Positions 26,386 to 40,831 are shown, counted from the stretch's first letter. The stretch: DNA of 64,000 nt from Liolophura sinensis (GCF_032854445.1 NC_088295.1:71698028-71762027), one strand, 5' to 3'. Numbers and translations are program-made. The notes: generated from the sequence alone by a model not told the origin.

Positions 26386-28289
26386 GATAATTCCGAAAAT
26401 CAGTTAAATCATTTGAGCACTAATACCAGACATTTTAGCAGGAGTGCTATTACCTATAGCGGCAGAGTGGGTGTGTTCCCATCAATATTTGATTTGTAGA
26501 AGCGCGCAATCGTAAGACTAATCCACACATGTACTCTTGAAACTTTTGGCTACAGTATAGAGTCCATTAGAGTGTGTCATTCGAATTTTACATCAAAGTA
26601 CGTCGTTCTTTTTTATTATTTCATCACATGTATTTCTCTCACGATTCTGAAATCATGAGAGTCAGATATTACGACTTCTAATCACCAAAGCTTGGTGTCA
26701 TGGGACATTTTTTTTTGTCAATTCAGCATTAATTTCCATTCATCACATAGCTCTGTACCAAATACCGGCTTAGTCGAGCTATACAAAATGACCGTTAAGT
26801 CCTCAATACAAGCCTCGCAATTCTCGCATGACTGTCTGTCACGCTTAACACATGATAAGAATTGAATTTGCCTTGTCAAGATCTTTTCAAAGGCATTTGT
26901 AAAGCACTTCGATTTTGCTTAGGTATTTCCAGTTCTTGATGTTAATTAAGAGGCGACCTTGCTCTAGTATACGTAATTTAAAAGTCAAGAAACAACGGTG
27001 CTCTAAAATGGCTATTTTCACGAGCTCTCTCTCTCTCAGTCACTCTCTCGCTCAGTGACAACACTCCCAAATCTCATTAACTTCTCTATTAGCTGTCAAA
27101 TCGGCGTCTACTGAAGCTCGGTGAAGGCTTTCTCCCTTTGAAGGCCTCCTTTCCTAACTTCCAAAGGCCAGCGACCCTGTGATTTGCCACTCTCTGTAAT
27201 TACCGTTTGGCCATTACGTAACACTTCAAACATCTGCCCGTCATTAGACATTTGTCGCTAGTGGACATTCCACTCGGTATATTTCGAACATTCGAACATT
27301 CGGTAATGTTTTTTTGTTTTCCTTCCCTTAAAAAGCCCTTGCGCAGCTGTGTATTTTTTCTAGAGAAATGATTCACTGTTTCTTGGTGATGAACTAGTGT
27401 TCTAGTGGGCTTTATTAGCATGATGCAATTTGTTCTATAGACATGCAGAATGAAAATAAAACAAACTGTTTCATACAATCTGCAGCTTTCGACAGAAATC
27501 GAATGGCAGTTCTCACGTTACTGGTTTGTTTAATTCTGTAACTCAGTACTACAAATGGCATTGTTTGAACTGCGTTTTGCAGAAAACAGTGTGTATCAGA
27601 AACATTTACTTCATCAGATTCTGACAAATTTTCTTTGACCTGCTAGAAACTCTTTATGGTCTGACCATGATATAAGTAAACGAAGTTCCTCGTCACATTG
27701 TGAAGGGAAATATAGTAGGCTATTTTAGCAATTGTGTGCCAAAAACCAGTGTCTGCCATCTACATGCCATTGATGGTGGTATCAGCATCGCATCATTACC
27801 AGCCAGAAAATGCTTACAGCCAAGTGCCTTTTCCGGATCGATTAGATGGCGTTACTTGACCTCTTGAGGATAGCCATATTCGGCTGTGTCTTAACGAGGA
27901 CATAATGAACAGAGAAATGAGACTGGATCTGTTGTCCACCCACTGAGTCAGCTGACCGAATCAGTCCGTGTGGTCAGTGCTTAATTAGATCTCTTCGGAA
28001 AGAAAATAGCCCCTGACGTGGAACTAAGCTATTTATTATCCCTGGGTTGTTGTCACCGTTTTTCCCAAGCCGTTCCTCAAATCGCTGCTCCGAAACACCT
28101 GCCAGGCTTCTTTTGTGAGTCCTTATATCTCTTCGGACTCCCAAATGTGGGTGCTAAGCCCTCGACCTGTCTATCATGTCTTGTTTCCCGAATTATTGCT
28201 CAAAACACAAATTCCTCTTTGTGGGTTAACATTCCACAGAACGCAACGAATTCGCCTTTCTTGGGCACAGAGCCATTCCACAGAGCTCC
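26386..28289. other. gene-free sequence with (CT)n
   Basis: No supported gene. A CT/TC-rich microsatellite lies near 27022-27055. Confidence 0.45.
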
Positions 28290-29025
28290 ATAAATTTCTC
28301 CGCCTTAAAGGCATTCACCAGAACACCATAAATTTCCCTTCCTTAGATAAGATCTATTCCACAGAACATCACAAATTCCCCTGTGTTGGCTATAACCATT
28401 TCCTTGTATACCACAAATTCCCCTTTGTAAGTCCAGAACCATTCCAAGGGCCACCTCAAATTTGCCTATCTTTGCCGAGAACCATTCCCAAGAATATCAC
28501 ACATTTTCCTTGTGAGCCTAGAATTATTCCCCAGAATACCACAAATTCCCACGTGAAACTAGAAGCATTCGCCGAAATACCACACATTTCCCTTGTGAGC
28601 CTAAAACCATTCCCTAGAATACCGCAAATTTCCCTTGTGAGCCTAGAACCAATCCGTAGAATACCACAAATTTCCCTTGTGAGCCTAGAACCAATCCGTA
28701 GAATACCACAAATTTCCCTTGTGAGCCTAGAACCAATCCGCAGAATACCGCAAATTTCCCTTGTGAGCCTAGAACCATTCCCTAGAATACCACAAATTTC
28801 CCTTGTGAGCCTAGAACCATTCCGTAGAATATCACAAATTCCCCTGGCGGGACTAGAAATATTCCCCAGAATACCCCAAATTCCCCTGGTGGGACTAGAA
28901 ATATTCCCCAGAATACCCCAAATTCCCCTGGTGGGACTAGAAATATTCCCCAGAATACCCCAAATTCCCCTGGTGGGACTAGAAATATTCCCCAGAATAC
29001 CCTAAATTCCCCTGGTGAGCCTAGA
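28290..29025. repeat. 42-bp minisatellite with a long fortuitous ORF
   Basis: Degenerate copies to about 28560, then clean 42-bp units of two kinds. One contains AGAATACCACAAATTTCCCT and TGTGAGCCTAGAACC. The other, at 28850-29000, contains AGAATACCCCAAATTCCCCT and GGTGGGACTAGAAAT. Because 42 is divisible by three, the plus strand stays open for 296 codons (28115-29005) as 14-residue repeats, and the minus strand is open too. It shows no start context, splice sites or domain, so I regard it as repeat rather than gene. Confidence 0.9.
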
Positions 29026-30769
29026 ATCATTTCACTCAATCAACATATTGTAGTATATATATATGCACTTTCCCAGTGAATATATCTTTAAGATCTGTAT
29101 TGATTGTCGACTTTTATCTGACGTTTGTGTTATTTCAGCTGGTATTACAAAGGTGTATTTTTCTTTGATTTTGGGTGTTTATCATCACATTGTAAACCAT
29201 TTAAAGTCTCATGCCTTAGACATGTTCTCGCCACGACATGATTGCAATATTACCCAAGTGACGCTCAGCCCAGTCATTCATTTATTCATTCAGTAAATGA
29301 ATGCGCCCCAGCTTGGCTTCGAAAGGACACAAGTCAGAGTCCCAGTGTAGTTCCCGACTCCCAGCCTTTATGCTTTGACTTTTTACCCACTGTTGATCTC
29401 CAGATAGCTCCCCCAGAGTACCAGCCATGTTGCCACTGTTGGTCTTTATGTCGCTCCGCAGATTAACAAAGAGACACCAAGTTTGACTCTCAGAGCCGTA
29501 AGTAAGAGCCCTTTTTGCTCACAAAGCACTGCTGCCTGGTGAAGCAAGCGAGGCCGTCCCCTAGGGGAAATCATAAAACTTCCTCTGTGTTTAACCACGA
29601 AGTTTTTGTTAACGAGCCTGTTCACATAGGAGGAAAACAGCTGGTGTGAGAATTACAAGGGCATAGCCCAAGAGATAGAAAAATCGATCGTAAAGCAAAT
29701 CAACAACAGATCTTGGTCTTATTTTCAGCCAAAATTGATTTTACCCCAGCCTGGGAACATAAACCGATTTTACATTATATCTGAACGATTCTTGTTTGCA
29801 TTTGGAAGATCCAATGGAATTTAGCGACAATCGAATTAGCGCCAGTGTTCATAAAGTAAACACTATCTTGTCTTCATCGACCGTAACGTTAAGCCTTACT
29901 CATTCATTTTATCGAGCGAATGGTTTGCCATCTTTAAGTCTCGCTTTCAAAACTGCTGATCTAATATCGTGTAATATCTCATTTCATCATCATACATTCT
30001 TTGATTTGAATTCCTAGGTCGTTAACTTTGTAAGAGATATACAAGCTCAAGAGACACCCATGTCTCTATGTTCTAAGTTTATTTCTTTATTTACTCACTT
30101 GGCATTTTACATCATATTAAAATGTTTCATCTAAAAGATGACTGTCGAGTTTATGGGTAGTTGAAAGCTGACGGGGCCCAGTGGAATCCAGCATCCTCCG
30201 CCAGATATATGAGATCTGTCGTTAAGCTTTACCCCACCCGAGCGGATCTGAAGTCAAATACAGGACCCAGTTGTTAAGATTTTTGTCTCAGCAAGAAACT
30301 ATAACAGCAGCTTGGGGAAACAGCTCTGTTAATATTCATCAGTATAACCACGTAAACAAACCAGACAAGTGTGTCCATTTGGAAACAACTGCTGTTTCAA
30401 GAAGGAAAAAGATTAGCTGTCAGAGTATTTTTCTGCATTATTTTATGATCTGCAGCTCATTATTAATTTAAAGCTTACAAAAGCTAATAAGGCAATGTTC
30501 ACAAAGCTCCGTTACACAAACAAAGTATTTTTATCTCTGAAAGCCAATCCCAGCTCATTAAGCCAGAGCTACAGGGTGTAGAGTGCTGTGAAGTCTTATG
30601 CGGAAGTACAAGAGCGGTCCTACACTCCAGATGAATATACTGTTCCAATGAAAACAGCATGACAAACAAAGGCGAGGTCTAAATGGAAGAATTGGTAATT
30701 GGCTAACGCATGCTTTCTGTAAATGATCTTAAATGTCACCCATGAATCAAGCCTCTCTCATACGCGCAT
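29026..30769. other. gene-free sequence
   Basis: No supported exon or array. Confidence 0.45.
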
Positions 30770-31540
30770 TTTATTTCGCGATATCTAGTTGCGATATAGT
30801 TATGTACGATTTTATAGTGATTTAGATGATTATCGCAGTTTTATCGCATATATTGAGATAATATGCTATATTTGTCGCAGTGTATGCGATAATACGGCCA
30901 TAATACTACGGCCTACAAATCTGCCGCCTTATATATTGTCATCGAAGCTTCGAGAAAGAACAAAAAAACATAAACAAGGTCATTTTCTAGAAGCATCGGT
31001 CAATCTGAACTGATTGGCTAGAAATTTACAAGATGCTCTGTATTCAGACTACCCGGCTGCGACTGAAACGAACACGTCACGTGACTAAGCCGCCATAGGA
31101 AATGTACAACTATAAACATACAATGTATTGTTACATAACATTATCTGGTTTAATGAGATAGTCATCGCACCTACTGTGTGATGTAACGCTGTAACTGAGA
31201 TAGCAATCCTATTGTAAAAGATAGTCATCGCCTTTTTTGAGACATTTATCGCATATTGTGTGACTTATTTCACTTGATAAGATAAATGTCGCAAAAAACA
31301 GCGATTAAATTGCGTTTCTTAACGCATAAGTAGTCGCAAATGCTGCTATTACGAGCAAAATAGTTCGCTTGTATGTGATAATAATCGCAATAACTGCAAT
31401 TATTTTCGCCACTATAACTTTTTTGAACATGACCAAAACTATTGCGACACCCCCTGTATATCGCAAGCCTACACGACACTTAGTCCAGCTGTTAATATAT
31501 ATTGCGATTATCAGTTGCGATAATATGCGATAATATATCT
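30770..31540. repeat. GCGATA-rich island, possible non-autonomous element
   Basis: About 770 bp crowded with TATCGCA and its complement TGCGATA, in both orientations and irregular spacing, densest at both ends (30778-30895 and 31290-31535). The motif is rare elsewhere in the window. Clustering toward the ends resembles the subterminal repeats of some DNA transposons, but I could not define terminal inverted repeats or a target-site duplication. Confidence 0.5.
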
Positions 31541-32602
31541 AATACAAACGAAGGGTATTAACGCCAATAATATCGCCCTTGTGAGACCAGCGTAAGTTGT
31601 AGATTTGGGCTCATGCTTGAAAATTCTTTGCGGTTTCTTTGGAAGCTGGGATGATATCCTATTGGGAAAGCGTATATTTTAGCACAAAAACTAACGTTTT
31701 GCATTGCCCCATGCTGACTGGCACAAAGCTTTATCTGATGGAAAGCCTTCTCCATGTGACCATGTGCCCGACAGGTGTCCGGTTTGCCTGACATTACTCC
31801 ATCGAAATGTTGCCAGAAGGTATCCGGGCGTGACATTACCAGATATTTCACACAAACTTTCCGGCAGTGGAATGACTTGGTGATAGCGACAGGGTCGCAC
31901 GCCATAGACTGCAATTATGAGGCAGGCGGAACTTCGCACAGGATTCATTTATTATAATGGGAGCTCCGTCGTCCTTGAGTGTTTCAGCGTGTAAAGGATT
32001 TCTATAGCCTAGAGCACCTCTCACTTCGGACGATATTACCTCAGGCTGATAACACAATGATGTAATTCTACCACTCCCTTTTTTGTATCACAAAACCAGG
32101 ATAGTTTTATTCCCAAAAAGCTTTCACTGATTAAATTTTGGTAAAAACATGTAGCCTCTCCGTCGAAAAACATGAGTACCTGACATTTTCTCATCGGGCA
32201 TAAGTTAGAAACAATTAGTATAGGATAAAAATGAAACCAAAAAAAGTTCCCAGAACTAATTTGGCTGCTACATCACCCGATAAAGGAAAGAAAAACGGTG
32301 TAGTCAGTGTAAACTCATTTCATTATGTCAATCCAGGTAATGAGTAAAAAATTAGTAACAAGGCGCCATGAAAACATCTTTAAAAAATCCTCAGCTTCGT
32401 GCACGCTTCAACAAATTTAATAGAACTTGATAGAACTGGTTGTGTTTTTACCATGTTCGGTTCGATGCTTGTTACTTTCTTATAGCCCTGTCTATGACTG
32501 ATTACACACATCTCCACATTGTGTAACTTGGAAGACATTCCCAGTTTAAGAGATACATAACATGCGCTTTTAATTTAATAGTTTATGATAGCATAGGCAT
32601 TG

Positions 32603-32640
<38 letters not shown>

Positions 32641-33524
32641 TTACATTAATATTTACCGCCTTACTTAATAATTTTTAATTTGACGGCGTAAAAGCTTTAT
32701 GATGAGGAACCTAAGCTTAAAGAAACCATCGCCCCTTGCCAGGTAGCTGACAAACCACCTGACACGAAGCCGCAGATAGAATACTTGCAACTGGATTCGA
32801 ACATGCGACCTCAAGGCCTAGAGAAATAAGATGTAAGTCATTAGATCCACAATAAGCACTGAAAGAGACTAAAGTCTTCATATCCCCTGTCTGTTTCCGT
32901 GGTTCAACGGGGTTGAGAGAAAATGCCAAACATCCAGATTCCGTTGTATTTTGAAGAAAAGAAAACAGTTTAAGAATTAAACACTTCAGCACTCTTCAAA
33001 CTTTTTAAGTGTGCTAACGAATTTTTTGCTAACGAGTAGTTTTGTTGGGAAGACTGGGGGGAAATATTATCTTTCTGCTGACAAAACAAGCACTTAGAAC
33101 TCAGAATACATAGATGTATTAAAGTCTTCCCGCCATGCGTCATTCAAACCACACGTAAAACAGACACACTATCCCTAAGTAACAGAGTAGCGGTACGGAA
33201 ATTGAACTCTGATTCTTATTCAGGAAGGTACCAGTTCACATTAAGTACACTATGCTATTTTATTTCAACTTCTTGTTGTTACGCCAATGTGAATATTTTG
33301 AAGAATAAATGAAAGTAAAGCATGTGTCAGGATCAGCTTTCCCGACTCATCAGCAGATTATATATCCTACAATAACTTCTCCTGGAACACTCTTATAACG
33401 GAAGGTAAAGATCAAATCTCAGCTTTAATGCCTAAATAATTCAAACAGTAAGACCAGATTATCATTTAGTCTGAGTGGGTGATATGTGACTGTGATCCCA
33501 TATACAGTACACAGACAAACCAGT
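31541..33524. other. gene-free sequence with (TTTA)n
   Basis: No supported gene. A (TTTA)n microsatellite spans 32607-32642. An open frame at 31558-31914 has no recognisable domain. Confidence 0.45.
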
Positions 33525-34900
33525 GAGGTCAGGCTCTGGCATTTTGCCATGGCTTTGTGAGGTACCAAGCGAGATGTCAATTGGTTTCCTCTAGACAATG
33601 ACACAAAGACTTGCTTGCTCACCATAAGGTCTGTTGGACTATGCCATAGGGTCAGCTGTTTGTTAGGTACCAAGCGAGATGTCAACTGGTTTCCTCCAGA
33701 CAGTGACACAATGACTTGTTTGTCCACCATAAGGTCAGTTGGACTGTGCCATAGGGTCAGCTGTTTGTGAGGTACCAAGCGAGATGTCAACTGGTTTCCT
33801 CTAGACAGTGACACAATGACTTGTTTGCCCATCATAAGGTCTGTTAGACTGCCATAGGGTCAGCTGTTTGTGAGGTACCAAGCGAGATGTCAACTGGTTT
33901 CCTCTAGACAATGACACAATGACTTGTTTGCCCACCATAAGGTCAGTTGGACTGTGCCATAGGGTCAGCTGTTTGTGTGGTACCAAAACAGATGTCAACT
34001 GGTTTCCACTGTGCCATAGGGTCAGCTGTTTGTCACTAGACAGTGACACAGTGACTTGTTTGTCCACCATAAGGGCAGTTGGACTGTACCATAAGGTCAG
34101 CTGTTTGTGTGGTACCAAAACAGATGTCAAATGGTTTCCTCTAGACAGTGACACAATGACTTGTTTGTCCATCATAAGGTCAGTTGGACTGTGTCATAGG
34201 GTCAGCTGTTTGTGTGGTACAAAACCAGATGTCAACCGGTTTCCTCTAGACAGTGACACAATGACTTGTTTGCCCACCATACGGTCAGTTGGACTGTGCC
34301 ATAGGGTCAGCTGTTAATCTGGAACCAATAGAGGTGTCAACTGGTTTCCTCTAGACAGTGACACAATGACTTGTTTGTCCACCATAAGGTCAGTTGGACT
34401 GTGCCATAGGGTCAGCTGTTTGTGAGGTACAACGGAGGTGTCAACTGGTTTCCTCTAGACAATGACACAATGACTTGTTTACCCATCATGAGGTCAGTTG
34501 GACTGTGCCATAGGGTCAGCTGTTTGTGTGGTACCAAGCCAGATGTCAATTGGTTTCCTCTAGACAATGACACAGTGACTTGTTTACCCATCATAAGGTC
34601 AGTTGGACTGTGCCATAGGGTCAGCTGTTTGTGTGGTACCAAGCGAGATGTCAACTGGTTTCCTCTAGACAGTGACACAATGACTTGCTTGCCCACCATA
34701 AGGTCAGTTGGACTGTGCCATATGGTCCGCTGTTTGTAAGGTGCCAAGCTAGACACAGTGACACAATACCTAGTTTGCCCACTATAAGGTCAGTTGGACT
34801 GTACCATAGGGTCCTCACTAGGTTTGTGAGGTGCAAAGCAAGGTGTCAACTGGTTTCCTCTAGACACCGTGACATAATGCCTTTCTTTGAACACCATAAG
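33525..34900. repeat. 105-bp minisatellite
   Basis: About 13 copies of a 105-bp unit that includes GCCATAGGGTCAGCTGTTTG, GATGTCAACTGGTTTCCTCT and CACAATGACTTGTTTGCCCA. The copy at 33990-34040 is rearranged, and the right end (34740-34980) is more diverged. A 105-bp unit is 35 codons, so both strands show ORFs of 105-136 aa. These are repeat products. Confidence 0.93.
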
Positions 34901-36481
34901 ATCTGTTGGACAGTGTCATGTGGTCAGTTGTTTGCAAGGTACCATGCGAGGTGCTTTGATTCCTTAAATCATTATGGGACAGGAGTTACTGACTTGGTTT
35001 CATGTCATCTCTGTGACACAATGTGTCATCATTTGACCGGTGGCGTCAGGCGGGCTGTGCCATTAGGTCAGGAATTTGTTCTGTGTCTTGTTTCCTCTGG
35101 TTTCTTTTCACAGTCGTCACATATGGGGAAATGTTCTTGACCGTAAATTCAACACCATTGAAAGAAATCAATCAAAACCAATACATCGATCGTCATGACC
35201 TGCTAGCTGGATTGGTGCGGAATTCTTTCCTTATTGTTTAAGACCCCCAAAAGCTTTCATTATATACTGAAACGCATTAAACAGGTGCCGTGGTGACATC
35301 CAAACCTTGCTGCTATAGCGTTTGAAGTCAGGAAAACTTCAATCAAGCCAATAGCCTGCTCCCGTTCCTCAAGTGTCAACCGCTGCCACAGCGGTTGTCC
35401 GGATAGCCTTGGAATGCCTTCCCTTTATACTCCATTTCTGCACCCACAAGTAATGACACTAAACTTTTCATGTTTTTTCAGGAGTAAAAAACGTGTGTTT
35501 CCAGTACAGTGTTGCATTTTGGTCAAGACTCACACAAACGCGCTATCAAACCTAACAACATTCTCCGTTGTTATTCTCAAACTATCATGGTATTTTCACG
35601 GATTCATACTGGCGCGTTTTTAAAGCGGGTCAGTATATTATCTAATGTGAGGTATGACAAAATACATGAAAATATATATTTGAAAAAACATGACAGAAAC
35701 GAAAAAGTTTCTCAGTAGGTATACTGGTCAGCAACTTGTATAGAAAGCTAATAGTATCAAAACATACATGTGGAAAACTCTATCCGGTCTATATACATGT
35801 AGTCAGTTAGCTTAGACATCTACATATCGGATCATCTGATGTTTGCCAGATATATCACATACAGTATATTTTATTTAAATATCCGCGCTGATCACGTCCT
35901 GTATACGGACATAGGTGTTCCTCCATCCCCTGAGAACGCAGACTATATGTGATGAGCGCTTATTACCCATTCTAAAGGTTCGCTCATCTAAACAATCGGA
36001 AAATAAAGAAACAGTTGTGTTTAGGACGGATTGAGCTGTGCACAACTTTTAAACCTCTGTGTTTGAAGAGTATATTTCCAATATAAAACTGCGTGCAAGC
36101 CAACACTATAGCTGACACTGGTTTAGATCGGAAATTTCTACAACAATCTTCGTTTTTACTTGATGCATGCATGGTCTGTTTTGTGACTTGGACACTTTCA
36201 CATTAAGCATCATGCTAACGCAGTAGTCATAATAGTAGCCCTAGTCGCACATGTGATAACAATCATATTTATTGAAATATCAGACATATGCAAGGGATTC
36301 ACACTAAACAAAAACGTACAAAAATACTTGCCTTAACTTAGTATCCAAATACACCTGCACGAGGTGCAGTACTAATTGCTGTGGGAATTGCAAACAAAGT
36401 CACAGCCAAGCCCTTTCCACTAGAAAACAACGCAAATCTGCCAATTCTAAGAGGAACCTTTTTTTTAACAAAGGCTTATAT
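34901..36481. other. gene-free sequence
   Basis: Diverged remnants of the 105-bp array to about 34980, then no recognisable feature. Confidence 0.45.
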
Positions 36482-36634
36482 TTGTTTTTATTTATTTATT
36501 TATTTATTTGATTAGTGTTTTATGCCGTACTAAAAATATTTTACTTAAACGACCGCTCCCAGCTGTATGGTAGGAAGAAACTGGGCAGAGCACGGGGGAA
36601 ACCCACGACCATCCGCAGGTTGTCGGCTTATGTT
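36482..36634 (-). repeat. SINE family A fragment (reverse)
   Basis: Starts in a (TTTA)n tail, then GTGTTTTATGCCGTACT and GGGGGAAACCCACGACCATC. The tRNA-like head is missing. Confidence 0.8.
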
Positions 36635-37609
36635 TATAGTATTATATTTCACAATATTACACCCAAATATATTTTGCTATGCTAAAACATAGATTAGCCT
36701 GATCATGGTATGAACAGATTTCGGTCGTTGCAAGAAAGCGGTCTACTGTTTGACATCTAAGTCGATTTACCTAAGGTGAACCTATCTGTTCAAATATAAT
36801 TGAGACGTGAAGCATACTGTTTCTAAAATTGTTCTTTGTAGAAACGCAATCAATTATATTTGTCACCGGGCTCTATCGCATGAAACATCCAAATGATATA
36901 TGCGTTAGTGTTTGGCCAAGCGTTCAGAACTGTTTTTCAGGATGAAAAATAGCATTGTGTTGAAGGCAATCAGAAAACAGTTCTGTATACATATGTGGTG
37001 TAGATAGTGGGGAAACAGGCGAGGTATGAAAAGATTGTTACAACACAAGATGTATTGGAGAATATTTGCTACAGTAGACAATGATGGCATGAGGACCGGA
37101 ATTGGCTTCAGGTCGAGATGAGTTATAATGATGTATGGGGCAACTGCGGCGATCGTGTGTGAAAGTCTGAGGGTTTCGGCGACATCAATTATCTTTAGTC
37201 GGGTGGTTGGTGACAGGTGTGAGGGAATTACACGGCGGAGAATATTACCCAGAAAGGATATGTGTACAGGTTTATATTATTTACGTGCCAATTACGGTAT
37301 ACGCATCTACAACAATGAACATTTCACGCTCTGGAATTACTGAAGTGAGATTCAGAGGAAAGGGAAAGCCGTGGAGATTTGTACATCTACGCCTATCATC
37401 CGGGTAGAACGGAACGGTTAATTTAATATATTACGCCTGTACTTTGCGATGTGTATGTATGTGCTTAGTGAGTTCGAGGTTGTGAATCTGGGTACTGACA
37501 TTCTATGGCCTGCCGTTGTGATCTTTGTTTCAGTATTTTCAAGGAAGAAAACATGTTTTCAAAGCTTTAGTTACTGGATGTGCTCATGAAGGTCAATATG
37601 AGCTCTCGG
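36635..37609. other. gene-free sequence
   Basis: No supported exon or array. Confidence 0.4.
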
Positions 37610-37985
37610 TGGCTGACTGGATGTGTTTATCATGGTCAAAGTGAGCCCCCAGTGGGTGATTTGATGTGTTCATGATGTTTTATAGGTGATCTCCTGGTGG
37701 GTAATTTTATGGATTCATGATGAACAAAGTGAGCTCCCAGTGGGTAATTTGATGTGTTCATGATGTTTTATAGGTGATCTCCTGGTGGGTAATTTTATGG
37801 ATTCATGATGAACAAAGTGAGCTCCCAGTGGGTGATTTGATGTGTTCATGATGTTTTATAGGTGATCTCCTGGTGGGTAATTTTATGGATTCATGATGAA
37901 CAAAGTGAGCTCCCAGTGGGTGATTTGATGTGTTCATGATGTTTTATAGGTGATCTCCTGGTGGGTAATTTTATGGATTCATGAT
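37610..37985. repeat. 88-bp tandem repeat, about four copies
   Basis: Near-identical 88-bp units containing GAACAAAGTGAGCTCCCAGT, TTGATGTGTTCATGATG and GATCTCCTGGTGGGTAATTT. The high identity implies recent amplification. Confidence 0.92.
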
Positions 37986-40825
37986 TGTATGGATTGTAAC
38001 AATCTTCTCATAGCGACAGCTTTCTTTTCTGTTCTACTTTCCTTTTTGGGGACCACGTTCCATGTTTCCTTTTAAACTTTAAATCGCGTGTCAGTGATCT
38101 ACTCTCACTCTCTCATGTGAACAAGAACCTTACTGTTTGAGGCGAAGGTGGCCTAAATTGCTGACGGACAGCATGTCATTAAACAATGATGTTAACATGC
38201 AAAAACCATTGAACTGCCATGGAGCCATTGAAAACCTATTGATCCATTTATGTGGCCAACGTTGCCAGTTCAATGCATAACCGATTGTCCACAACTGGAA
38301 ATGGAGTGAGGGTAATTCGACTAGGCCCGCTGTCATGCACAAGCCGAAACCCCTTCGACTGTCCACATCCAGTTCAAATCTAAGAGCAGATCACCAATGT
38401 CGATTGACGAGGTATCCTAGAATACTAATGGGTGTGGACAATACAAGCCAAATAGACTTAGGGCTCTTCTAGGATACACAGCTGACTTTGTGCAGAGTGG
38501 AGGCTTCGTCGATTCATGCATACATGTATGGGCATCAGCTTTAAAACTAAGTCATGTAAACCAGTTTATATTGCAGCTTTTTGGTAAATGCCATTCGAAT
38601 GTCGTTTCTGACTTAAAGCAATGCCTTTCATATCATTTGGCTCGTCAAAACCAGACTAAAAGGGTATAATGTTGTGTCGCTTCACAAGGTTTTCTTCATC
38701 TGCAAGGGATCAAGAGATACATAACATCGTACCACGCACCTCAACTCGGTAATTGCACACGAGATTGGGGTAAAGTGCACTGCATCCAAAGAGGTTCGTA
38801 CCCAAATAAGGAATGAATACCTGGATGTCGATGAGTTCGATTAGTCGGGTTAATATTACGGGTATAGGCATCAACTTTTTAAATCCCAATCAATGTACTT
38901 AACAACCTAAATTTATAAACACCAAGAGTAAAAGGCGTCACACTCCAGTTGTGACACAATTAAGACAAACGTAAGGCGAAAGACAATTGAAATGACAGTG
39001 TGATAAATGGCATCTGGTCACGCATAAAACAGCCAGCGAAAAAGCGACTTCGGTCAGAGTTTCACTCTGAAGTTCAAGGCAACACATTGATTGGAACATG
39101 CATATTAATTAGCACCTTGGCTTGGATACATTACAGACTTTATTTACACGTAATAAACAAACAACACTTACAGTATTTCACTTTCAGAAAGGAGACGGTA
39201 AACGCACTGTCAGGGCTCTGATGGGTAATGTAAATTAAGGTAAGACTATATGATATTGCATTCAACTTGGCGAATATCTGTTCAACAGCTATTTTATGAA
39301 GTCAAGATATAGTCTGAATAGGCCTAATGCCAGTCTAAGGGATTGGCCTGAACTATACACGTAACTTTAATGCACCGTGCGCGTGAGGTTCATTATGCCA
39401 GGTTTAATACTATGCGCGTAGGTCCTACACATCAACCATTCCAATGTGAATTGACATATTTGGCAGCCTGAATTTCACAACACAAATTCTCACGGCACCA
39501 TCGCTACCGCGCAGTGGTAATACTGAAAAACTTAAGGTCAGATTTATATTATTATTTTATTAAAACAGTAAAGACGCTGCAATTGGCATCTGGTCAAACG
39601 TTTCCCGTAAAATACGGACACCCGACATTTACTCCAGTCAGCGTTTTATTCTTCAGTTCACAGTTCCAAATAGGAAGTTTATGGCTGGAAAAACGCGGAA
39701 AAATAACATGTAGTAAGCGAATAGCTTTCACACATTATATAAAAAATACAGCAGTTTACCTTTAGAAAAATTCAGCAGGAAATGCGTGTTACAATTACGG
39801 TAAACACGACGTCCATGCTTCAACGTGGATCAGCTAAAAGACGTCTATATCATGGCAAACAAGAAGGACGAATCAATGTAAACAATCAATAAATATTAAT
39901 GTCCCATTTCCACACATGTACATCGACTTCTGTGATAAAAAATCTTCACAACATATCTGACTTCACATTTTATATCTAATAGATATATTTATACAAATAC
40001 GAAATTATTTTGATGTACAGTCACTGTCTGTTGACATAGCGAACAACATGAGTCAGTTAAATGTATATATCGGTCATAGGACTAACGAGGTATGTGTTGA
40101 CATGAAGTAAAAATTCTCCAGTTTGTAGATATCATATATTGTATCTGTTAACATAGAGTGAAAAAGTTCCCCATCCATGAGGAAGACCATGGGTGCTAAA
40201 TAAATCTAAACAGACATGTTGTTAGTTTGGCTGTGACATTTGAAATTACATGTAAATGGAGGCGTGTAGTTATAAAGGCAAATAAATCTTAATACCAGTC
40301 TAATCCTAATAGTAATGGAAATCTTGTCCAGACTGAAGTCATTACTGGGCTTAACTGCTGATACACTATTGACAATTTGGCCGTGATAATATCCACTGGT
40401 CTTCCTATTTTTTTTTTTTTTGCCCTCACTACAGTGACGACATATATACGTGAAAATATGTGAAAGTTCTAAACAATATTCTGGAATAGCATATCATTCC
40501 AAATATCATAAGTGCAAGGTTGACAATTTTCACAGGTAAAAAATTATATCATTATCCAAGTTTCAAGTTGCTGATTACCACGTAATAAGCTGTATTCACA
40601 AACTTCTGGAGGAATCTAATGTGTGAGCACACGTTGGCTGTTTTCATCACCAAAACCTGAAAACTACAGCACAGGTTTCCTCTTGCATCAAACAAGGTGC
40701 ACAAAACGCTAGCATACTGATAGTGTAGCATGTAAAACTTTTTGGGGTTCCTCATCATGCATATCTGCACCTGTCCCGGATGTCAAGTGTTGATTTTCAT
40801 GAGCAGTGTAGACACTTGAAACCAA
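37986..40825. other. gene-free sequence downstream of SELENOO
   Basis: No supported exon. The right part could be distal 3' UTR or flank of SELENOO. Confidence 0.4.
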
Positions 40826-40831
40826 TTTATT
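40826..40831 (-). terminator. candidate SELENOO poly(A) signal
   Basis: AATAAA on the minus strand about 770 nt past the SELENOO stop codon and beyond the candidate SECIS. The alternative AATAAA at 41232-41237 falls inside the SECIS candidate and would remove its 3' half, so I prefer this one. Confidence 0.3.

Noticed and set aside
28115-29005. 296-codon plus-strand ORF with 14-residue repeats.
   Set aside because: Produced by a 42-bp unit lacking stops. The opposite strand is equally open, and there is no splice or start context.
33425-34756. Several 105-136-codon ORFs on both strands.
   Set aside because: Products of the 105-bp (35-codon) array.
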